Source: Anaeromyxobacter diazotrophicus
GTDB taxonomy: Bacteria > Myxococcota > Myxococcia > Myxococcales > Anaeromyxobacteraceae
Direction of reading: 5' to 3'
Assembly (NCBI RefSeq): GCF_013340205.1
Contig: NZ_BJTG01000008.1
Location: 1-64,000, forward strand
DNA length: 64,000 bases
In this document: positions 59,208-64,000 of the stretch, in pieces
How positions within the stretch are numbered: position 1 is the first letter of the stretch
Layout: each line of letters starts with the position of its first letter
Notes under the pieces: generated by a model
Told to the model about the DNA's origin: nothing
Seen by the model: only the letters and a program-made list of their open reading frames with translations
The model's database searches: none
Position numbers and translations under genes: made by a program

Positions 59208-60740
59208 ATGGCCTATCGCTCGCTGCGGACCTTCCTCGAAAGGCTCGAGCGCGCCGGCGAGCTGGTGCGCGTCTCCGAGCCCGTCGATCCGGTGCTGGAG
59301 ATGGCGGCGCTGGCGGACCGCGCCGCGAAGCAGGAGGGCCCCGCGCTCCTCTTCGAGCGGCCGCGCGCCCCGAGCGCCGGGGCGAGCAGCGCCTTCCCGG
59401 TCGCGATGAACCTGTTCGGCACGCGCCGGCGGACGGCCTGGGCGCTCTCCTGCGAGGACCTCGAGCAGCCGGCGAGCGAGCTGCGCGAGCTGCTCCACCT
59501 CGCCCCCCCGGTGAGCTTCTGGGAGAAGGTGAAGCTCCTCCCCCGCCTGGGGAAGCTCGCGGCGTACATGCCGAAGCACGTGGCGGACGGCCCGGTGCGC
59601 GAGATCGTCGAGGACGAGCCCGACCTGGGCGCGCTGCCGGTGCTCACCACCTGGCCGCACGACGGCGGCCCCTTCATCACCCTGCCGCAGGTCGTGACGC
59701 GCGACCCCGAGACGGGGCTGCGCAACGTCGGGATGTACCGGCTGCAGGTCCTCGGGCCGCGCCGGCTGGCGATGCACTGGCAGCTCCACAAGACCGCCAC
59801 CGCCCACTACCGCGCCTACCAGAAGCGCGGCGAGCGGATGCCGGTCGCCATCGCGCTGGGCGGCGACCCCGCCCTCACCTACTGCGCCTCGGCGCCGCTG
59901 CCGCCCGGCATCGACGAGTACCTCTTCGCCGGCTTCCTCCGGAAGGAGGGCGTGCCGCTCGTGAAGTGCGTCAGCCACGACCTCGAGGTGCCGGCCGAGG
60001 CCGACCTCGTCATCGAGGGGTTCGTCGACCCGCGCGCGCCGCTCGTCCGCGAGGGCCCGTTCGGCGACCACACCGGCTACTACTCGCTGGCCGACGACTA
60101 CCCGGTGCTCGAGGTGACCGCCATCACCCGCCGCGCCGACGCCGTCTACCCGGCCACGGTGGTGGGCCCGCCGCCCATGGAGGACCTCTGGCTCGGCAAG
60201 GCCACCGAGCGGCTCTTCCTGCCCATGCTGCAGATGGTGTTCCCCGAGGTCACCGACATGTCCTTCCCGGCGGAGGGCGTGTTCCACAACCTGTGCTTCG
60301 TCGCCATGCGCAAGGAGTACCCCGGGCACGCGAAGAAGCTCATGCACGGGATGTGGGGCTCCGGGCAGATGGCGAACACGAAGACGCTGGTGGTGTTCGA
60401 CGACGACGTGGACGTGCAGGACCACGCGCAGTGCGCCTGGCGCGCCTTCGCCAACGTGGACGCCAAGCGCGACCTGGTGGTGGTGGACGGGCCGGTGGAC
60501 GTGCTCGACCACGCCGCGCCCTTCTTCGCCCTGGGCGGCAAGATCGGCGTCGACGCCACGCGGAAGTGGGCCGAGGAGGGCGGGCGCGAGTGGCCGGAGC
60601 CGTGCGTCCACCCGCCGGAGATCCTGGCGCGGATGGACGCGCTCTACGCGCGGCTCGTCCCCGGCGCGCCGCCGCCGCGCCGGCCGCGCATCCCGGTGCC
60701 GCGCGCCGCCAGCTGGAGCCCGAAGAAGGGGGTCGCGTGA
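59208..60740 (+). CDS. UbiD-family menaquinone biosynthesis decarboxylase (MqnL-like)
   Basis: A 510-residue prenylated-FMN-dependent decarboxylase. The start AYRSLRTFLERLERAGELVRV is typical of UbiD. Conserved segments include TTWPHDGGPFITLPQVVTRDPETG, EGPFGDHTGYYS (with the Glu/Asp/Glu set involved in catalysis), VVGPPPMEDLWLGKATERLFLP and DDDVDVQD. In the futalosine route a UbiD-like enzyme removes the carboxylate of the naphthoate intermediate. The UbiX protein that makes its cofactor is two genes downstream. The stop overlaps the ubiE start (GTGA). Its ATG lies almost at the transcription start. Confidence 0.92.
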   Translation: MAYRSLRTFLERLERAGELVRVSEPVDPVLEMAALADRAAKQEGPALLFERPRAPSAGASSAFPVAMNLFGTRRRTAWALSCEDLEQPASELRELLHLAPPVSFWEKVKLLPRLGKLAAYMPKHVADGPVREIVEDEPDLGALPVLTTWPHDGGPFITLPQVVTRDPETGLRNVGMYRLQVLGPRRLAMHWQLHKTATAHYRAYQKRGERMPVAIALGGDPALTYCASAPLPPGIDEYLFAGFLRKEGVPLVKCVSHDLEVPAEADLVIEGFVDPRAPLVREGPFGDHTGYYSLADDYPVLEVTAITRRADAVYPATVVGPPPMEDLWLGKATERLFLPMLQMVFPEVTDMSFPAEGVFHNLCFVAMRKEYPGHAKKLMHGMWGSGQMANTKTLVVFDDDVDVQDHAQCAWRAFANVDAKRDLVVVDGPVDVLDHAAPFFALGGKIGVDATRKWAEEGGREWPEPCVHPPEILARMDALYARLVPGAPPPRRPRIPVPRAASWSPKKGVA

Positions 60741-61456
60741 GCGGCGCCACCCCCGAGCGCGTCCCGCTCCCCGGCGAGGCGAACCGCGGGCGCGCGGTGC
60801 AGGCGATGTTCGACCGCATCGCGCCCTCCTACGACCTCCTCAACCGCGTCATGACCTTCCGGGTGGACCAGCGCTGGCGGCGCCGGCTCATCGGCGCGCT
60901 GGCGCTCCGGGACGGCGAGCGGCTGCTCGACCTGTGCGCCGGGACGATGGACGTGGCCGCCGAGGCGCGGCGCCGCGCGCCCGGGCTCGCCGTGGTGGGC
61001 GCCGACTTCTCCCGCGAGATGCTGGCCCGCGGCGCCGCCAAGACCGGCCTCCCCGCCGCCCAGGCCGACGCGCTGGCGCTGCCGTTCGCCTCCGGGCGCT
61101 TCGACGCCGCCACGGTCGCGTTCGGCGTGCGCAACCTGGAGCGGCTCGACCAGGGGCTCTCCGAGCTGGCGCGGGTCCTCCGGCCCGGCGGCCGCCTGGG
61201 CGTGCTCGAGTTCTTCCGCCCCGAGTCGCAGGGCTCGCGCTTCGTGCACGGCGCCTACAACCGGCTGGCGCTGCCGGTGCTGGGGCGCGTGCTGTCGCCC
61301 GACCCCGAGGCGTACCGCTACCTCGTCGCGTCGATGGAGCGCTTCGCCTCGCGCCCCGAGTTCGAGGAGGCCTGCCGGAAGGCCGGCTTCCGCGAGGTGC
61401 GCGGCGCGACGCTCTTCCCGGGCGTGTGCGGCCTCGTCACCGCGGTGCGGGCATGA
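60737..61456 (+). CDS. ubiE: Demethylmenaquinone methyltransferase
   Basis: A 239-residue SAM-dependent C-methyltransferase (also named MenG) acting at the last step of menaquinone synthesis. Signature blocks: MFDRIAPSYDLLNRVMTFRVDQRWRR near the N-terminus, SAM motif LLDLCAGTMDVAAEA, FGVRNLERLDQGLSE and VLRPGGRLGVLEFFRP. The DPEAYRYLVASMERF stretch matches the usual S-I-x-x-F. GTG start overlapping ubiD; stop overlapping ubiX (ATGA). Length normal. Confidence 0.94.
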   Translation: MSGATPERVPLPGEANRGRAVQAMFDRIAPSYDLLNRVMTFRVDQRWRRRLIGALALRDGERLLDLCAGTMDVAAEARRRAPGLAVVGADFSREMLARGAAKTGLPAAQADALALPFASGRFDAATVAFGVRNLERLDQGLSELARVLRPGGRLGVLEFFRPESQGSRFVHGAYNRLALPVLGRVLSPDPEAYRYLVASMERFASRPEFEEACRKAGFREVRGATLFPGVCGLVTAVRA

Positions 61457-62043
61457 AGCTCGTGGTCGCGGTCAGCGGCGCGTCCGGCGCGCCCTACGCG
61501 AAGCGGCTGCTCGACTTCCTGGCGGCCGAGGGCGCCGCGCAGGGCGTCTCGTGCGACCTCGTCTTCACCGAGACCGGCCGGCAGGTGTGGAAGGCCGAGA
61601 TCGGGGCCGAGCCCGCCTACCCGTTCCCGGTCTGGAAGCCGCGCGACTTCACCGCGCCGTTCGCCTCCGGCAGCGCCGGCTACGAGGCCATGGTGGTGGT
61701 GCCCTGCTCGGCCGGCATGATGGCGCGCATCGCCCACGGCGTCTCGCTGGACCTCGTCGGCCGCGCCGCCGACGTCATGCTGAAGGAGCGCCGCCGGCTC
61801 GTGCTCTGCCTGCGCGAGACCCCGCTCTCGCTCGTGCACGCGCGCGCCATGACGGCCGCCCTCGAGGCGGGCGCGATGGTGGTGCCCGCCTGCCCCAGCT
61901 TCTACTCGCGCCCGAAGGACCTCGGCGAGCTCGTCGACACGGTGGTCGCCCGGCTCCTCGATCGCCTCGGCATCCCGAACACGCTCATGCGGCGCTGGGA
62001 GGGGCTCGCCCCTCGCGCGCGCCTCGAGCCGGCGGAGGACTGA
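61453..62043 (+). CDS. ubiX: Flavin prenyltransferase UbiX (MqnM-like)
   Basis: A 196-residue flavoprotein that prenylates FMN to make the UbiD cofactor. N-terminal VAVSGASGAPYAKRLLDFL is the FMN/prenyl binding start; VVPCSAGMMARIAHGVSLDLVGRAADVMLKERRRLVLCLRETPLS and PACPSFYSRPKDLGELVDTVVARLLD are diagnostic. It overlaps ubiE by 4 bp and precedes mqnE by 2 bp, an arrangement that matches its role in serving the UbiD-like decarboxylase of this operon. Confidence 0.94.
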   Translation: MKLVVAVSGASGAPYAKRLLDFLAAEGAAQGVSCDLVFTETGRQVWKAEIGAEPAYPFPVWKPRDFTAPFASGSAGYEAMVVVPCSAGMMARIAHGVSLDLVGRAADVMLKERRRLVLCLRETPLSLVHARAMTAALEAGAMVVPACPSFYSRPKDLGELVDTVVARLLDRLGIPNTLMRRWEGLAPRARLEPAED

Positions 62044-62045
62044 CC

Positions 62046-63182
62046 ATGCTCTCGAAGCTCGCGCACCACGCCCTCGAGCAGGACGGCCTCGGCCCCATCC
62101 GCGACAAGGTGCTCGCCCGGGAGCGGCTCACCGACGCGGAGGCGCTGCGGCTGTTCGAGGCGAAGGACCTGGCGGCGCTGGGCGCGCTCGCGAACCACGT
62201 CCGCGAGGAGCGCCACGGCGACCTCACCTTCTACAACCGCAACGTCCACCTCAACTTCACCAACGTCTGCGTCGCCTCCTGCAAGTTCTGCTCGTTCGCG
62301 CGCCCGGACGACCGGGCCGCGAGCGAGGGCTACACGATGAGCCTCGACGAGGCCGTGAACCACGTCCTCTCGAAGCGCGACCTCGGCATCACCGAGGTGC
62401 ACATCGTGAACGGGCTCCACCCGGACCTCGGGTGGGAGTTCTACCTGGAGGTCCCGCGGCGCATCCACGCCGCCTGGCCGGAGCTGCGCATCAAGGGGTA
62501 CACGGCGGTCGAGATCCACTTCTTCGCCCAGAAGTTCGGCAAGAGCTACGAGCAGGTGCTGCGCGAGCTCCAGGCCGCCGGGGTCGAGACGCTCCCCGGC
62601 GGCGGGGCCGAGATCTTCGCCAGCCGCGTGCGCCGGAAGCTCTGCGACGACAAGGCCACCGCCGAGGAGTGGCTGGAGGTGCACCGGGTGGCGCACCGGC
62701 TCGGCATGAAGACCAACGCCACCATGCTCTACGGCACCATCGAGCGGCTGGAGGAGCGGGTCGACCACATGCGCCGCCTGCGCGAGCTCCAGGACGAGAC
62801 CGGCGGCTTCCAGGTCTTCATCCCGCTCGCCTTCCACCCCGAGCACAACATGATCGGGAAGGCGTTCCCCAAGCCGACCGGCTTCGACGGCCTACGCACC
62901 TACGCGGTGGCGCGGCTCTACCTCGACAACTTCGACCACCTGAAGGCGTACTGGGTGATGCTGGGGGAGCGCCTGGCGCAGACCGCGCTCAGCTTCGGGG
63001 TGGACGACCTCGACGGCACGGTCATCGAGGAGCGCATCTACCACATGGCCGGCGCGAAGACGCCGCAGGCGCTCTCCGAGGGGCAGCTGCACCGCCTCAT
63101 CCGCGCCGCCGGCCGCGTCCCGGCCGAGCGCGACAGCCTGTACCACGTCCTGCGCGTGCACCCCGCGCCCGTCGCCGCCTGA
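62046..63182 (+). CDS. mqnE: Aminodeoxyfutalosine synthase (radical SAM)
   Basis: A 378-residue radical SAM enzyme joining the enolpyruvyl product to SAM-derived adenosine early in the futalosine pathway. The cluster motif is CVASCKFCSF (C-x3-C-x2-C, about 75-82). NRNVHLNFTNVC, HIVNGLHPDL, YTAVEIHFFA, LPGGGAEIFA and THR-type NATMLYGTIE segments with FIPLAFHPEHN identify it as MqnE rather than MqnC. ATG at 62046, 2 bp after ubiX. Length normal. Next gene mqnA supplies its substrate. Confidence 0.92.
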   Translation: MLSKLAHHALEQDGLGPIRDKVLARERLTDAEALRLFEAKDLAALGALANHVREERHGDLTFYNRNVHLNFTNVCVASCKFCSFARPDDRAASEGYTMSLDEAVNHVLSKRDLGITEVHIVNGLHPDLGWEFYLEVPRRIHAAWPELRIKGYTAVEIHFFAQKFGKSYEQVLRELQAAGVETLPGGGAEIFASRVRRKLCDDKATAEEWLEVHRVAHRLGMKTNATMLYGTIERLEERVDHMRRLRELQDETGGFQVFIPLAFHPEHNMIGKAFPKPTGFDGLRTYAVARLYLDNFDHLKAYWVMLGERLAQTALSFGVDDLDGTVIEERIYHMAGAKTPQALSEGQLHRLIRAAGRVPAERDSLYHVLRVHPAPVAA

Positions 63183-63193
63183 GGATCCGCACC

Positions 63194-64000
63194 ATGCCGA
63201 AGCTCCGCGCCGCCGCCGTCTCCTTCCTCAACGCGCTCCCGCTCACCGCCGCCCTGGAGCGCACCGGCCGCATCGAGCTGGTGCTGGCCGAGCCGGCGCA
63301 GTGCGCCGCCAAGCTCGAGGCCGGCGAGGTCGAGATCGCGCTCCTGCCGGTGGGCGGGCTGGTCGGGAAGGACTACGAGATCGTGCCCGGCATCGCCATC
63401 GGCGCCGACGGGCCGGTGACGACGGTGCTGCTCGCCGGCGAGCAGCCGCCGGAGACCTGGGACGAGGTCTTCCTCGACACCGCCTCGCGCACCTCGCAGC
63501 TCCTCTCCAAGGTGGTGCTGGCCGAGCGCGGGCTGCACCCGAAGTTCACGCCCATGCCGGCGCTGGAGGGGCTCGCCCGCGCCCAGGGGACGAAGGGCGC
63601 CCTGGTCATCGGCGACCGCGCCTTCGACGTGAAGGCGAAGCACGTGCTCGACCTCGGCCGCGAGTGGGTGAAGCTCTCCGGCTTCCCCATGGTGTTCGCG
63701 CTGTGGGCCGCCAAGCCCGGCGTGCTCGCGCCCGAGGACGTGGCCGAGCTCGCCCGCGCCGCGCACGAGGGCCTCGGGCTCCGCACCGAGCTGGCGCAGG
63801 CGTTCGCGAAGGAGCGGGGCGGCGACCCGGAGCGCTACCGCCGCTACCTCACCCAGAAGATCCGCTACGGCCTCGGGCCCTACGAGCTGCAGGGCCTGGA
63901 GGCGTTCGTGGAGCGGGTGGCGAAGCACGGCTTCGCGCCGCCCACCACCCTCCGCTTCGCGGACGACCACGTCCGCACCCGGCGCGCCCGCCGCCAGGTC
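63194..64000 (+). CDS. mqnA: Chorismate dehydratase, 3' end beyond the window
   Basis: The first 269 codons of a MqnA/MqnD-type periplasmic-binding-fold enzyme. The start KLRAAAVSFLNALPLTAALE matches MqnA (V-x-Y/F-x-N-x-x-P), and SKVVLAERG, FPMVFALWAAKPG and KIRYGLGPYELQGLEAFV are conserved. MqnA dehydrates chorismate to 3-enolpyruvyl-benzoate, the substrate of MqnE. ATG 63194 with GAGGATC upstream, 11 bp after mqnE. The frame is open at the window's right edge, so the stop is not seen. Confidence 0.9.
   Translation, partial: MPKLRAAAVSFLNALPLTAALERTGRIELVLAEPAQCAAKLEAGEVEIALLPVGGLVGKDYEIVPGIAIGADGPVTTVLLAGEQPPETWDEVFLDTASRTSQLLSKVVLAERGLHPKFTPMPALEGLARAQGTKGALVIGDRAFDVKAKHVLDLGREWVKLSGFPMVFALWAAKPGVLAPEDVAELARAAHEGLGLRTELAQAFAKERGGDPERYRRYLTQKIRYGLGPYELQGLEAFVERVAKHGFAPPTTLRFADDHVRTRRARRQV

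Overview
The window is about 64 kb of very GC-rich bacterial DNA (strong G/C third positions, many GTG starts, genes overlapping by ATGA/GTGA). The gene set suggests a Myxococcota member close to Anaeromyxobacter: a secreted OmcA/MtrC-type decaheme cytochrome, a MYXO-CTERM-like sorting tail, FIST- and GAF-type hybrid sensor kinases, a bacterial Rsm22 methyltransferase, selenocysteine machinery, and a futalosine-type menaquinone operon. The genus is my inference from gene content. No rRNA, tRNA, CRISPR array, prophage or intact insertion sequence was recognised.

Layout. 1-0.4 kb: start of a REP-associated (Y1/HUH) transposase with REP-like repeats. 0.5-8.3 kb (+): Hsp33, a phosphoribosyltransferase, SelB, and a translationally coupled GAF histidine kinase/NtrC regulator pair. 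8.3-13.4 kb (-): nuoL-nuoM-nuoN without other complex I genes. 13.5-15 kb (+): selA, carrying an in-frame palindromic insert. 15-19 kb: secreted beta-helix protein, anchored MYXO-CTERM-like protein and an OmpR-type two-component pair. 18.9-23.5 kb (-): two multiheme cytochromes separated by a terminator, then 750 bp of non-coding DNA with an orphan terminator. 23.5-27.1 kb (-): fatty-acid beta-oxidation operon (FadJ/FadI-like) behind a promoter with a perfect palindrome. 27-38.7 kb: hemerythrins, ParB-like protein, ABC exporter ATPase (+) whose likely permeases lie about 5.5 kb away (-), Rsm22, FIST hybrid kinase, RNase Z, DUF6448 protein and TetR regulator with operator. 38.7-45.4 kb: SDR, VOC protein, FNR-like reductase, M3 peptidase, a three-part response regulator and gpsA. 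45.5-50.3 kb (-): a tightly overlapping lipid biosynthetic operon of type III polyketide synthase, ICMT-type methyltransferase, acyl carrier protein, fatty-acyl-AMP ligase and FAD oxidoreductase. 50.4-54.2 kb: small DUF2007-like protein, ClpB and TruA. 54.2-55.2 kb: a non-coding element with about 270-bp inverted repeats around an orphan gene remnant. 55.3-64 kb: FG-GAP-type lipoprotein, polyprenyl diphosphate synthase, and a ubiD-ubiE-ubiX-mqnE-mqnA menaquinone operon that runs off the end.

How it fits together. Many genes serve anaerobic or microaerobic respiration: complex I membrane subunits, menaquinone synthesis including the side chain, and extracellular cytochromes. The least ordinary parts are (i) the type III PKS operon with its own acyl-AMP ligase and ACP, which looks like a self-contained route to phenolic or pyrone lipids; (ii) the decaheme cytochrome with three copies of a C-x5-C-x-C-x4/5-C motif besides its haem sites; and (iii) two kinds of palindromic or inverted-repeat element, one inside selA. 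Starts were chosen from Shine-Dalgarno sequences, overlaps and family N-termini; no similarity search was run.
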